DNA of 41,542 bases, from NCBI GenBank assembly GCA_944375745.1, contig CALWAV010000119.1, forward strand, positions 1 to 41,542, written 5' to 3'. The notes below the pieces were generated by a model, which worked only from the letters and a program-made list of their open reading frames with translations, did not search any database and had not been told where the DNA came from. This DNA comes from an uncultured Merdimonas sp. (GTDB lineage Bacteria; Bacillota; Clostridia; Lachnospirales; Lachnospiraceae). Below, piece after piece: positions 1-9,151 of this stretch. The translations under genes were made by a program, and so were the position numbers. How positions within the stretch are numbered: position 1 is the first letter of the stretch; every line of letters begins with the position of its first letter.

Positions 1-2684
1 GTCTCTTCTCCGTTTTCATCTGTAAATACAAACCGAATCATCCGGATTCCTGCGGTTTCATCCTGACCTGTCAGGCTTAAGGTCATCTTTTCCCCGGAAA
101 AAAGCCAGCCGGAAGGAAGATAGTTCACAGTCTCCCCCGGATCGCAGCTAAAAGCTGCCTCCTCCGGCGCCTTCGTATCTACCACAGGAAATTCCATATA
201 TACCGCGCTGTTTTCTTTCTGTCCTGCTTCCCAGACTGCAGGATTTCCTGCCAGATCGGTAAAGGCAATGGGAATTCTGTAGACCGCGTCCGTCTCCAGC
301 GGAAATTCGATGTCCCATATACTCCGGCTGATCCCGGCACCCGAAAGCTCCTGAAGGAATTCCGCAAACGCTGTCTCTTCTTTTATATTCTCCCCTCTGC
401 TGTTTTCCGCTTCAAAATCAAGCAGGGAATCTTTGAATTCCTGTACCCGGAAATTCCGGTCTTCCACTTTGACGCTGAGCGACACCGGCGTATTAAAAAA
501 TTTTTTCTCCTGCCAGACCACTGCCGGCTCCTCTGAGTAACAAAGGGAAATCACAGGCGCTGTCCTGTCAAGCACCAGCAGAGGGCTCTCATAGCAGCCA
601 TTCTCCAGGATTCCCTGAACTGTATTTCCTTCTGATTCATCTGCCAGGACCGGATTGCCCGCGGCATCCTGATAGGAAATCCGCAGACGGAAATCTCCCT
701 CATCCGCGATGCTTAAGCTTCCTGTCCACACACCCTTTTCAGCTTTTTCCCAGAGAATCCCTGCGTCTGTCTCCCCGGTATTTCCCGAAGGACCGCCGGT
801 CTCTCTTATCAGCACAGCTTCCAGATTTTCCGGTCCCGAAATGCTTTCCCCATCTGCTCCGGCAAAACTTCCAAAGGCATCCTGTATCTGAATGCTCACA
901 ATAATTTCTTCTTTATAATAGGATGTACACCCTGCTGCAGGGGTCCTGAAATCCGGAACATCTTTTCCATCCTTCACAGTTCTTTCCGCTTCCGTATAGG
1001 TTACATGAAGCAGAGGAGCTCTGTGATCGAGGATAAAGGGAGTGCTTATAAAAACTCCCTGCTCCGCCCATATCTCACCTGATATCTCTTCTCCAGCCTC
1101 CTCCGTCCGCCCGTCAGCCAGAAGATTCCCGGCCCGGTCCTGACAGCTCAGATAAAGCTGCAGAACGTTTTCTTTTCCTTCTTCCCCTTCCAGCGTAAAT
1201 TCCGCGGTGTGCTTCCTGCCCTCATGGGTCCAGCGGATTCTCTCGTCATTCCCTTGAAATTCCGCGGCCGCTTTGTCTTCTGTCAGATCGCGAATCTGAA
1301 GACGCAGCGTTTCTGTCTGCCAGTCCTCTTCCGCTTCTATCGAAAATGCGAAAACCAGATCCGCTTCTTCCCTGTTCTGATACAGAGGGATCTTTTCACC
1401 TTCCCATTCGGCCTGCTGCACACAGTTTCCTTCGGCTCCGAAAGAAAGGAGCTTTGGCGCTTTCCGGTCAAGAACCAGCATTCCTGTCCGAAAAACTCCC
1501 CGTTCCGGATCTGCCAGTTCTCCAAAGCTGCCTTCCCCGGATACCAGCGGATTCCCTGCGGCATCCTGATAAACTGCTTCCACCTGATATGAGACTTCCT
1601 GTCCCTCTTCATAAGGAAGAGTAATCTGCGCAGAGATCTCTCCATTCTCAAAATCTCCCCAGGAAATCCACGCCTCCGTCTCTTCTGCGCTCATTCGCTC
1701 TCCATCTTTCAGAATGGCCAGATCTGGTCTTACCTCTTCTCCATCCTCTGTCCTTCTGTATTCAAAGTATTCCTCTGTAAATACGAGACAGAGAGTCTCT
1801 CCTTCCCTTTCACGGCTGCCATAATACTTCCGGTCCTGCTCCTCGGAAACAGCGGCCGCGCATTCTGTCCGCACGGACGGAGCTGTCCTGTCAACCGCCG
1901 CCAGCCTGCGGCCTTCCAGAGGCACCTCCTCTGAAATATCCGGCGTTCTGTTCCCGGCCCTGTCGGTAATGCCTGTGAGAAGCAGCTTCCCCGGTCCTCC
2001 TTCCCGCTCCACCTTCAGGGAAACAATCTCATACCGGATTCCATCTATCCAGGTCTCTCCCTCTGCCAGAGCAGTTCCCTTCTCTCCGCAGAAGCTGTAT
2101 TCCACAAGCCCGGTACCCTGGCCTTCATCGTGAATATACAGCACAATCTCCATAAATGTACCGGAAAACAGCGGTTCCCGGTTCTCTGCCGGCTCTTCCT
2201 CCGGGCTCTGTCCCTGTTCCGCAAATAGCTCAGCGCCTGCCGCAGCCTCTTTTTCCTCCCCGGTCAGTTCTCTGCCGGCTGTGTAAATCACACGGATGCT
2301 TCCGGCATCCGGCGGTGTCTGATCTGCCTCAGGCTCTGCCATTCCAAGACATAAGGGCACAGTTATCAGAAAGAAAAGCAAGAGTTTCCCTTTTCTTTTT
2401 CTTATGCCGGGAAGAAACTCCGTGGCCACTTCCTCCACCTGTTCTTTCTTTTCCCGGGCGCACTTCTCTCTCGCCAGCAGTTCTGTGGCACCGTCCGGAT
2501 CCGCCTCTCTCTCCAGCCTCCGTATTTCCTTTCTGGCTTTCCGCCCCGTGAGAAATTCCAGCGCCGCGCGGGTGTCTGTCCTAAGAAATACCACTGCCGC
2601 CACCGCGGCAAAAATCAGCGCTCCCGCAAGACATGCCAGAAACAGCCCGTGATAAAAACCAAGCTCCGATAAAATTTCCTGCAT
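1..2684 (-). CDS. Large membrane-anchored Ig-like repeat protein, C-terminus cut by window edge
   Basis: An open frame of 894 codons runs from an ATG at 2684 to the window edge without a stop. The ATG directly follows the kinase stop codon (TGA-ATG), so the two genes are translationally linked. The N-terminus has a hydrophobic segment (about residues 13-34), a charged, helix-rich loop (about 35-100) and a second hydrophobic segment (about 102-120). A long, acidic, presumably extracytoplasmic region follows. From about residue 265 the motif [VL]D-x-x-AP recurs at about 265, 407, 552, 705 and 838, a period of roughly 145 residues. Each repeat ends with a D-x-A-GN motif such as YQDAAGNP or FTDLAGNP. 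This pattern is typical of bacterial Ig-like surface domains. The family is not recognised more precisely. A role as receptor, adhesin or kinase substrate is inference from context only. Confidence 0.75.
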   Translation of the reverse strand, partial: MQEILSELGFYHGLFLACLAGALIFAAVAAVVFLRTDTRAALEFLTGRKARKEIRRLEREADPDGATELLAREKCAREKKEQVEEVATEFLPGIRKRKGKLLLFFLITVPLCLGMAEPEADQTPPDAGSIRVIYTAGRELTGEEKEAAAGAELFAEQGQSPEEEPAENREPLFSGTFMEIVLYIHDEGQGTGLVEYSFCGEKGTALAEGETWIDGIRYEIVSLKVEREGGPGKLLLTGITDRAGNRTPDISEEVPLEGRRLAAVDRTAPSVRTECAAAVSEEQDRKYYGSREREGETLCLVFTEEYFEYRRTEDGEEVRPDLAILKDGERMSAEETEAWISWGDFENGEISAQITLPYEEGQEVSYQVEAVYQDAAGNPLVSGEGSFGELADPERGVFRTGMLVLDRKAPKLLSFGAEGNCVQQAEWEGEKIPLYQNREEADLVFAFSIEAEEDWQTETLRLQIRDLTEDKAAAEFQGNDERIRWTHEGRKHTAEFTLEGEEGKENVLQLYLSCQDRAGNLLADGRTEEAGEEISGEIWAEQGVFISTPFILDHRAPLLHVTYTEAERTVKDGKDVPDFRTPAAGCTSYYKEEIIVSIQIQDAFGSFAGADGESISGPENLEAVLIRETGGPSGNTGETDAGILWEKAEKGVWTGSLSIADEGDFRLRISYQDAAGNPVLADESEGNTVQGILENGCYESPLLVLDRTAPVISLCYSEEPAVVWQEKKFFNTPVSLSVKVEDRNFRVQEFKDSLLDFEAENSRGENIKEETAFAEFLQELSGAGISRSIWDIEFPLETDAVYRIPIAFTDLAGNPAVWEAGQKENSAVYMEFPVVDTKAPEEAAFSCDPGETVNYLPSGWLFSGEKMTLSLTGQDETAGIRMIRFVFTDENGEE

Positions 2685-4391
2685 TCAGCCTTCCTCCCCT
2701 TCCTGCCTAAAAGCAGAATCCACTACCCGCTCCGCCTGAACAGCTGCCTGTCTTAATTCGTCTATTTCCTTCTGCAGGACCAGCTGCATCTGGGAATCCC
2801 TCTGGTCAAAATCTGAATCCAAATGCTTTTCCACCTGTGACAGCTGCTCCAGCATCTCTTCCTTTCCGACACCCGCGTCCCGGAATTCCCAGGCTCTCGA
2901 CACAATCTGGCTTACCAGTTCCATGTACATAACAAGTGCTGTACGCTCATTGTCCTCCTCAGCCAGATTTCCTTCAGACAGATCAGTCAGATCCTCCCAG
3001 TAATCCCGAAAACTCACAAACACGTCTCCCGCCGCGTCCACCTTTCCAATCCGGGAATAATAGCCTGCAATCAGGCAGAGGCGCTCAGCCCGCTCTTCCT
3101 GATTTTGTTCCAGTTTTCCGGATTCTGCCGCAAGCTCCAGATAGGCTGCCGCATTCTTTTTGTTTTCCCTGTCTTCATATTTATAGAAATACGCAAGACC
3201 GGCCTCATAGGCAAAGCGGGCATATCCTTTTTTATTCTCCTGAAACTCAGACTCGCAGGTCCGGCCCCTTTCGGTATACTGAATCAAGACCTCCCGGAGC
3301 CTGCTGCTTTCCTCCTCTGTCAGAAGCTCATCGTCCAGAAACCCTTCCCGAAGAAGCCCCAGCCAGGCCTCTTCCCGGGAAGGCTTCAGCTGAACTGCCC
3401 TCACATAATTCCCAATCTCTTCTTCCTTTTCCACCGAATTCCCGGCCGCCAGCAGATAAGCCTCATAGCTGCTTCTTCTCACATGAGTCTCCAGCCCCAG
3501 AAACATCAAGGCTGCCGCTCCCAGAAGGAACGCTCCTGACAGCCAGACCGCAAAATGCCGGACTTTCGCAGTCTGTTCTTTCCGGTAGGCTCTGTCCTGC
3601 TCCTGATAATGCTCCAGCGCGTACAAAAGCTCTGCGCAGCTCTGATACCTCTCCTCCTTCCTGACACGGGTGCACCTGCACACAATGGCATCCAGACCGG
3701 CGGAGACAGAAGGGCAGCATTCCCTGAGCGGCCGGAGTCTGTGGGGGCTTTCTCCTGTCAGCAGCTGAAACATCATGACACCCAGGCAGTAAATATCTGT
3801 CCTGGCATCACTCTGCCCTGTCCCCTCATACTGCTCCGGAGCCGCGTACCCTCTGGTCCCCAGCGATACCGTATCCATCAGTCTGTCCGGCCTGTATTCT
3901 CTGGCTGCTCCGAAATCAATCAGCATCACGGTTCCATCCGGTCTTTCTATTACATTGGCAGGCTTCAGATCCCGGTAAATCACTGGCGGTTTTCTGCTGT
4001 GCAGATAGACAAACGCCCTGCAGAGCTGCTTCGCCCACTCCAGAACCTTTTCCTGAGGAAGCGCTCCCCGCTCCTGCAGAACAGCGTCCAGCGATAATCC
4101 TTCCACGTAATCCATGACAATCAGAAGGGCTTCTCCGTCCTCAATGACATCCACAATGCTGGGAATGCTGGGATGCCGGAGCTTCTTCATCATTTCTATC
4201 TCTTTTCTGTTCAAATCTGCCTTCGCGCAGTCTGCTTTTCCAATCTCCTTGACTGCCCAGAATTTATTGGCTTTCTCGTTCATGGCCAGATAGACGACGC
4301 TCATGCCTCCTCTGCCAATGACACTTAAGATCCTGTACTTTCCGTCAATTACAGAACCTGCCTTCAGCACATCCGCATTTCCCCTCTCCAT
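2685..4391 (-). CDS. Membrane serine/threonine protein kinase (PknB-like, no PASTA domains)
   Basis: This 568-residue protein is a Hanks-type kinase. It has a glycine loop G26-RGGMS, catalytic lysine K48 (AVKEI), a catalytic loop with R140-D141 and N146 (YRDLKPAN), DFG at 159-161 and APEQ at 184-187. The kinase domain ends near residue 262. One membrane segment (about 280-300) follows, then about 265 residues of acidic, helix-forming sequence resembling TPR-type repeats. PASTA domains, usual in Gram-positive PknB, are absent, so the extracytoplasmic part probably senses something other than muropeptides. The ATG has only a weak ribosome binding site (ACAGG). The gene is followed without a gap by the Ig-repeat protein, whose cytoplasmic loop contains threonines and could be a substrate, but that is inference. 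Confidence 0.92.
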   Translation of the reverse strand: MERGNADVLKAGSVIDGKYRILSVIGRGGMSVVYLAMNEKANKFWAVKEIGKADCAKADLNRKEIEMMKKLRHPSIPSIVDVIEDGEALLIVMDYVEGLSLDAVLQERGALPQEKVLEWAKQLCRAFVYLHSRKPPVIYRDLKPANVIERPDGTVMLIDFGAAREYRPDRLMDTVSLGTRGYAAPEQYEGTGQSDARTDIYCLGVMMFQLLTGESPHRLRPLRECCPSVSAGLDAIVCRCTRVRKEERYQSCAELLYALEHYQEQDRAYRKEQTAKVRHFAVWLSGAFLLGAAALMFLGLETHVRRSSYEAYLLAAGNSVEKEEEIGNYVRAVQLKPSREEAWLGLLREGFLDDELLTEEESSRLREVLIQYTERGRTCESEFQENKKGYARFAYEAGLAYFYKYEDRENKKNAAAYLELAAESGKLEQNQEERAERLCLIAGYYSRIGKVDAAGDVFVSFRDYWEDLTDLSEGNLAEEDNERTALVMYMELVSQIVSRAWEFRDAGVGKEEMLEQLSQVEKHLDSDFDQRDSQMQLVLQKEIDELRQAAVQAERVVDSAFRQEGEEG

Positions 4392-4490
4392 ACCTGTATT
4401 TTATTGTCTTTTGTCTGGGATAAAATCCAGCGGAGAAATCCGCTTTTTGAAATTCTCACCGGCCGGACTGCCGGATGAATCAGTGATGTT

Positions 4491-4519
4491 ATGGTACTAC
4501 AAAATTCGACCTATTTCAA
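4491..4519 (-). promoter_or_regulatory. Possible promoter of the kinase gene
   Basis: On the minus strand TTGAAA (4519-4514) is followed after 17 bases by TACCAT (4496-4491), about 100 bases before the kinase start. The -35 matches 5 of 6 and the -10 only 4 of 6, so this is a weak call. Confidence 0.3.
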
Positions 4520-4562
4520 GAAAAATATCCAAATTTAGACTTTTTTAAGATTTTCATTGCAT

Positions 4563-4603
4563 AAAAAACACCCAGCTGACTGGATTCCGGCCGGGTGCTT
4601 TTT
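4563..4603 (-). terminator. Terminator of the sugar/polyol operon
   Basis: On the minus strand AAAAAGCACCC pairs with GGGTGTTTTTT across a 19-base interior that can itself fold, and the 3' arm ends in a run of T. It lies 13 bases past the permease stop codon and ends the operon that begins near 13062. Confidence 0.85.
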
Positions 4604-4615
4604 CCGAATTCTGTT

Positions 4616-5569
4616 TTATTCGTTTTTGTCCTTAATAGTAGAAAAGACTACAGCTAATACAATGATAGCTCCTTTTAACATCATCTGCGGATAAGATGAT
4701 ACATTCATCAAATCCAGCAGATTATTAATAATACCAAGAATAAATACGCCTATAATAACACCACTGATGTTTCCTTTTCCTCCAGTAAAGCTTGTTCCGC
4801 CTATAACTACCGCCGCAATACAGTCATTCGCCAGATCTTCTCCATTGGTAGGTGCTCCCAACCCCAATCTGGCCGTCATAAGGATCCCTCCTACTGCGCA
4901 GCAAAGTCCTGAAAAGATATAGGGGAACATTTTCCACCACAGTGTATTGATTCCAGAAAGTCTTACTGCCTGTTCATTACCGCCAATTGCATATGTAATC
5001 CGCCCAACGACAGTCTTTCTCATAATAAACATGGTAATAAGAATCATAACAATCATGATAATTGTCAATACAGGAATTCCAAGAATTCTCCCCTTTCCGA
5101 TAAAAGTCATCACTGCCTCGTCTGCGGCATTCCGCCATGACACCGGGGAAGAACCGGTATACCAGTATGCAATTCCTCTTGAAAATTCCGTCATTCCCAG
5201 CGTTACAATAAAAGGAGCAATACGAAGCTTTGATACTATAAAACCGTTGACAGCCCCAATCACCATACAGAGCAGCAAAGTAACAATCAAAGCCACACCA
5301 AAGTTTGCCGTATTCATCAAAGAAGCCATAAACACACTGGCTACAGCAAGATTTGAGCCTACGCTTAAATCAATCCCGCCCGACAGAATACAGGCAAACA
5401 TTCCAAGACTGACTACCATATTGGAGGCCTGCTGTATCAAAAGATTCTGCATGTTAATTTTTGTAAAGAATGCATCTGAAAGAATTGATGCGACAATAAT
5501 CATTAATACAAGCACAGAAATGGGAATGGCCTGCGTCTTAAAATAATTTTTAATTCTGCTCTCACTCAT
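4616..5569 (-). CDS. Ribose-type sugar ABC transporter permease
   Basis: This 317-residue, highly hydrophobic protein belongs to the RbsC/BPD_transp_2 permease family, about the usual length. The family signature GGIDLSVGS is at residues 64-72, and the C-terminal GGTSFTGGKGNISG motif precedes the last membrane helices. It forms the transmembrane channel for the substrate delivered by the lipoprotein encoded upstream. The ATG has a good AAGGAG site, and the start overlaps the ATPase stop by four bases (ATGA), so the two are translationally coupled. The gene is last in the operon. The substrate cannot be read from sequence; the neighbouring kinase and polyol-phosphate dehydrogenases suggest a polyol or unusual sugar. 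Confidence 0.93.
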   Translation of the reverse strand: MSESRIKNYFKTQAIPISVLVLMIIVASILSDAFFTKINMQNLLIQQASNMVVSLGMFACILSGGIDLSVGSNLAVASVFMASLMNTANFGVALIVTLLLCMVIGAVNGFIVSKLRIAPFIVTLGMTEFSRGIAYWYTGSSPVSWRNAADEAVMTFIGKGRILGIPVLTIIMIVMILITMFIMRKTVVGRITYAIGGNEQAVRLSGINTLWWKMFPYIFSGLCCAVGGILMTARLGLGAPTNGEDLANDCIAAVVIGGTSFTGGKGNISGVIIGVFILGIINNLLDLMNVSSYPQMMLKGAIIVLAVVFSTIKDKNE

Positions 5570-7065
5570 ACCTGCTTCTCCTTATACATATACTGCAAAA
5601 TCAATTCTGTCTGTTTTAACTCCTCACCCTCAATTTCGCCTGCCACACAGCCGGAACGCATAACAATCGCCCTGTCACAGACTCCCTGAATTTCCTCGGT
5701 TTCTGAAGAAATTACAATAATCGATTTTCCCTGACTTCTAAGTCTTTCCAGAAGTACATAAATCTCTGCTTTTGCTCCCACATCTATACCCTGCGTAGGC
5801 TCATCAAATATCAGAATGTCCGGATCCGCAGTGAAAGCTTTGGCAATTACAACCTTTTGCTGATTACCTCCACTTAAATCCTGAACAGGACTCTCCATAG
5901 ATGCCATTTTTACCTTTAAATCCGTACATAGTTTCTGTATATTTTCAATCTCCTTCTTTTCATTGCAGACTCCATGCCTGGCAATCGAGCTCAATTTGGA
6001 AAGAGATATATTTTCCCGAATAGGACGGCATAAAACCATTGCCTGCGCTTTGCGATCTTCCGGAGCAAGAAAAATCCCTGCTTTTGCGGCATCTGCCGGA
6101 ACACGGAATTTCACTTCTTTCCCATTTACCCGTATCCTCCCGCTTTTTATTTTATCTGCGCCAAAGATTGCCATGGCTGTTTCTGTTCTTCCGCTTCCTA
6201 CCAGCCCGACAATCCCCAGAATTTCTCCTTCCTTCAAAGAAAAACTGACTTCATGAATCTTGTCTGTAGAAACTCTGTCCAATTCCAGAACCTTTCTGTC
6301 ACTAACTGGTTTCCCTTTTTGTTCACAATACATAGCGCCAAGATTTTTTCCAAGCATATGGGTAATTAGATCATTTTTCGTAAGATTTTTATTTTCCAGA
6401 ACTGCCACAAGATTCCCGTCCCGCATAACTGAAACACGATCACTAAGCTGAAATACTTCCTCAAGTCTGTGCGAGATGTAAATGATTGTAATGCCTTCTT
6501 TCTTCAAAGACTCAATAATATGAAAAAGAATTGTGACTTCCTTATCGGATAACACTGCTGTAGGTTCATCAAATATCACTATCTTAGGATTTCTAAATAA
6601 TACTTTTGCAATCGCCACAAACTGTTTCATAGCACTGCTTAAGTGTTTTACCTGCGTCTCTGCATGCAGCGGAATCTCATAATGCTTTAATAATTCCTCT
6701 ATCAGCTGATTCATTTTTTTCCATGAAACAATACCCCTACGGCCATGAGCCTTTTCTCCCAGACAAATATTCTCAGCTACTGACAGTTCCTCTACCAACT
6801 CAGCCTGCTGATAAACCTGCGCAATTCCATGCTGTTTGGCTGTTTTCGTTGTATTTTTCTGTATTTCTTCATTATCTACAATTATGGCTCCGCTGTCTCG
6901 CTGATAAGCACCTGTCAGTATTTTCATTAATGTGCTTTTTCCTGCCCCATTTTCGCCGACAAGAGCCATTGTCTCTCCTTTTCTCACCTCCAGATTTACG
7001 TCTTTCAGAGCGTGTACAACACCAAAAGATTTATTGATATTCTTCATTTCCAGCATCGTCTGCAT
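5566..7065 (-). CDS. Ribose-type sugar ABC transporter ATP-binding protein (two fused ATPase domains)
   Basis: This 499-residue protein has the tandem ATPase arrangement of RbsA/MglA. The first domain carries a complete Walker A (GENGAGKST, about 37-45) and the Walker B FDEPTAVLS. Its signature motif is degenerate (LSSAMKQ). The second domain has a degenerate Walker A (GLVGSGRTE), a good signature (LSGGNQQK) and Walker B (IFDEPTQG). Such asymmetry is normal in this family. The ATG at 7065 is chosen because GGAGG lies 7 bases upstream; an upstream in-frame start at 7104 falls inside an intercistronic hairpin. The protein energises import with the permease (4616-5569) and binding protein (7157-8308). 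Confidence 0.94.
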   Translation of the reverse strand: MQTMLEMKNINKSFGVVHALKDVNLEVRKGETMALVGENGAGKSTLMKILTGAYQRDSGAIIVDNEEIQKNTTKTAKQHGIAQVYQQAELVEELSVAENICLGEKAHGRRGIVSWKKMNQLIEELLKHYEIPLHAETQVKHLSSAMKQFVAIAKVLFRNPKIVIFDEPTAVLSDKEVTILFHIIESLKKEGITIIYISHRLEEVFQLSDRVSVMRDGNLVAVLENKNLTKNDLITHMLGKNLGAMYCEQKGKPVSDRKVLELDRVSTDKIHEVSFSLKEGEILGIVGLVGSGRTETAMAIFGADKIKSGRIRVNGKEVKFRVPADAAKAGIFLAPEDRKAQAMVLCRPIRENISLSKLSSIARHGVCNEKKEIENIQKLCTDLKVKMASMESPVQDLSGGNQQKVVIAKAFTADPDILIFDEPTQGIDVGAKAEIYVLLERLRSQGKSIIVISSETEEIQGVCDRAIVMRSGCVAGEIEGEELKQTELILQYMYKEKQV

Positions 7066-7093
7066 ACGCACTCCTCCATCCCGCTTGAAATGC

Positions 7094-7117
7094 GAGGGGA
7101 ACAATCGTGTTCCCCTC
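7094..7117 (-). promoter_or_regulatory. Intercistronic hairpin between binding-protein and ATPase genes
   Basis: GAGGGGAAC (7094-7102) and GTTCCCCTC (7109-7117) form a perfect 9-bp stem with a 6-base loop. No T tract follows, so it is unlikely to be a full terminator. In binding-protein-dependent operons such hairpins often protect the upstream message and lower downstream expression, which would favour excess binding protein. Confidence 0.7.
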
Positions 7118-7156
7118 TTAGCATCTTTCTCTTTATCCTTATCATCAAATTATCTT

Positions 7157-8308
7157 TTACCACGCAGAATTGGGATCATAATATTCATCTACTGTATCAG
7201 GCGTAACAAGTGTCGGCGACATCTGCAGCGTCTTTGATGCGGGAAGAGTGCCATCGTTCAGATATCCTAAAAGAACTCGTCCTGCAGCTTCTCCCACTTC
7301 ATAAGGGCTGTTCAGTCCAAGCGCCACAATCGGCCCGCCTTCTTTCATAATTTCAAATGCTGCTTTTGAGCCGTCAACTGCTCCCATTATCAGATTATCC
7401 TCAAGTCCAAGCTGTTCTGCCGCACTGGTAGCTCCGACAATATGAGCGTCGCAGGTTCCAATAATGCATTTCAAATTCTGATTTGCCGCCAGCATGTTCT
7501 GAGCTGTTACAAGACCGGATTCTTCTGAATAGTCTCCTGCATAAAGGAATGTAGCTTCTACAATTCTTCCTTCTGTGTCGATATCAGCAATAGCATCTCT
7601 GGCTCCCTGGTTTCTTGACGCAGCAATGGAGTTTCCATCCGTTCCGCCAATCATTCCATACTCAATTTCTCCTTCCGGATACATTTCCAGCAGACGTGTA
7701 GCCAGTTCTTCGCCAACCATGTATCCCAGCTGATATGCATCTGTTACGCAAGCTGTCAAATACTCTGCTCCTTCTTCCGGAGGAACATCCACGGCTACCA
7801 CAGGGATTCCTGCGGCACAGGTATCTTCAAGCACTGACGTTACCGTTTCCTGCGGATTTGCCGGATTAATGATGATGGCATCAACTCCCTGGGCAATAAA
7901 GTTTTCAACCTGATTTACCTGCTCATTGGCATCATCATTACACTCCACAAGAAGAACATTCACACCCGCTCCTGATAATTCTGTCTCCAAATTATCATAC
8001 AGGGCCTTAAACCACCCTGTAGATACATTCGTCATAGCACAGCCAATTGTATACTCCTCGTTAGCTTTTAACTCCGGAAGTTCGTCCAGAGATACATACT
8101 GAGCTTCTGTTGGAATTGAAGCATAGAGTGACTGAAGACCGTTTTCTCCTCCACTTTCTGCTTCGTCTGCTCCTTCTGTGTCAGAAACCTCCTCTGTACT
8201 GTCTGCTGTTTCCTGCGTTTCCTGTCCGGAATCACACCCCCATAATGCAAATGACAGCATCGCAGCCATAGAAACCGCCATTATCCTTTTCCACCATTTT
8301 CTTTTCAT
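7157..8308 (-). CDS. Sugar/polyol-binding lipoprotein of ABC transporter (RbsB-like)
   Basis: This 383-residue protein starts with a basic N-terminus (MKRKWWKR), a hydrophobic core and the lipobox ALWGC. Cys25 is the likely lipidated residue that anchors it outside the membrane. A Ser/Glu/Asp/Thr-rich linker (about 26-60) is followed by a periplasmic-binding-protein type 1 fold. Recognisable family stretches are the opening TIGCAMTNVSTGWFKAL, the VDAIIINPANP segment and GIPVVAVDVP. It captures the substrate for the permease and ATPase downstream. AGGAGG lies 8 bases before the ATG. The 82-base gap to the cyclase gene upstream shows no clear promoter. The ligand is unknown; the RbsB group covers pentoses, hexoses and polyols. 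Confidence 0.92.
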   Translation of the reverse strand: MKRKWWKRIMAVSMAAMLSFALWGCDSGQETQETADSTEEVSDTEGADEAESGGENGLQSLYASIPTEAQYVSLDELPELKANEEYTIGCAMTNVSTGWFKALYDNLETELSGAGVNVLLVECNDDANEQVNQVENFIAQGVDAIIINPANPQETVTSVLEDTCAAGIPVVAVDVPPEEGAEYLTACVTDAYQLGYMVGEELATRLLEMYPEGEIEYGMIGGTDGNSIAASRNQGARDAIADIDTEGRIVEATFLYAGDYSEESGLVTAQNMLAANQNLKCIIGTCDAHIVGATSAAEQLGLEDNLIMGAVDGSKAAFEIMKEGGPIVALGLNSPYEVGEAAGRVLLGYLNDGTLPASKTLQMSPTLVTPDTVDEYYDPNSAW

Positions 8309-8390
8309 ACCTTCATCCTCCTATGCTATACTTTACTTTTTATCTCAACATTCATGTTCCGAGAACCTGTCTCTTTCCATAAATGCCGCT

Positions 8391-9119
8391 TTACTCTATA
8401 ATTGCAATAGGCCTGATCGGTGACCCCGAACCATTTTTAATTTTTAAGGGGAGTGCCATAAAATAGCTTCTCGTTGGTACTTCACTCAAATTCATCAGCA
8501 TTTCTAAAATAAAAATCTCATTCGGCAGCCAGTATTTCCTATGCCCATAGGACAGAAGTTCCTCGCCATTAATTACGGGTGTATCACATGCAACCGTATC
8601 AGAACCAACCGCCTTGACTTCTCTTTCTGCAAACAGCTGGCAGGCATCTGCTGATAATCCTGGTGCATTCAAAGCATAATATTTCCATTCAGAATCGGTT
8701 TTCCAATATTTCTGATACCCAAAGTCCATCAGAACTATATCCCCTTTATCAGCCTTATCCCCCATCTGTTCTTCCAGCTCCAGAATCTGCTCTCGTGTAA
8801 TTCTATCGCCAGGCTTTGCATTTAATTTATACATCTCATATTTAACAGCCGGACCAAAAATCATAGTTGCAGGATATGTGTCCACCGTTTTGTCCATCAT
8901 GGCTTCAATAATATGGGCTGGGCAGTCTACATGGGCCCCAGTATGCTCTCCCATTACCAAGCTCTGGCAGTAATAACCGTCATGACCATGAGTAATAGTC
9001 GGATCCACAATAATCTGCGGATGCGTAGGCCATTTGGGCATCCCCCGTTCAATTACCGGGGATAAGTCAACGATTTTTGCTTTTGAAAGCGTTTCATCCA
9101 ATTCTTTCCACAAACTCAT
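8391..9119 (-). CDS. Cyclase-family metal-dependent hydrolase (kynurenine formamidase/isatin hydrolase-like fold)
   Basis: This 242-residue protein carries the cyclase-family metal motif at 59-69 (HTGAHVDCPAH, family consensus HxGTHxDxPxH), and an opening stretch (VDLSPVIERGMPKWP) typical of the family. Characterised members hydrolyse amide or lactam bonds of kynurenine or isatin type, and many are of unknown function. Its place between dehydrogenases and transporter genes suggests it acts on a pathway intermediate, for example by opening a lactone, lactam or amide ring, but no tryptophan-degradation gene is nearby. A good GGAGAG site precedes the ATG. The gap to the dehydrogenase upstream is 32 bases. 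The specific reaction is not assignable. Confidence 0.85.
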   Translation of the reverse strand: MSLWKELDETLSKAKIVDLSPVIERGMPKWPTHPQIIVDPTITHGHDGYYCQSLVMGEHTGAHVDCPAHIIEAMMDKTVDTYPATMIFGPAVKYEMYKLNAKPGDRITREQILELEEQMGDKADKGDIVLMDFGYQKYWKTDSEWKYYALNAPGLSADACQLFAEREVKAVGSDTVACDTPVINGEELLSYGHRKYWLPNEIFILEMLMNLSEVPTRSYFMALPLKIKNGSGSPIRPIAIIE

Positions 9120-9151
9120 TTCTTCTCTCCTTTTCTATGTATTTTTAATTA

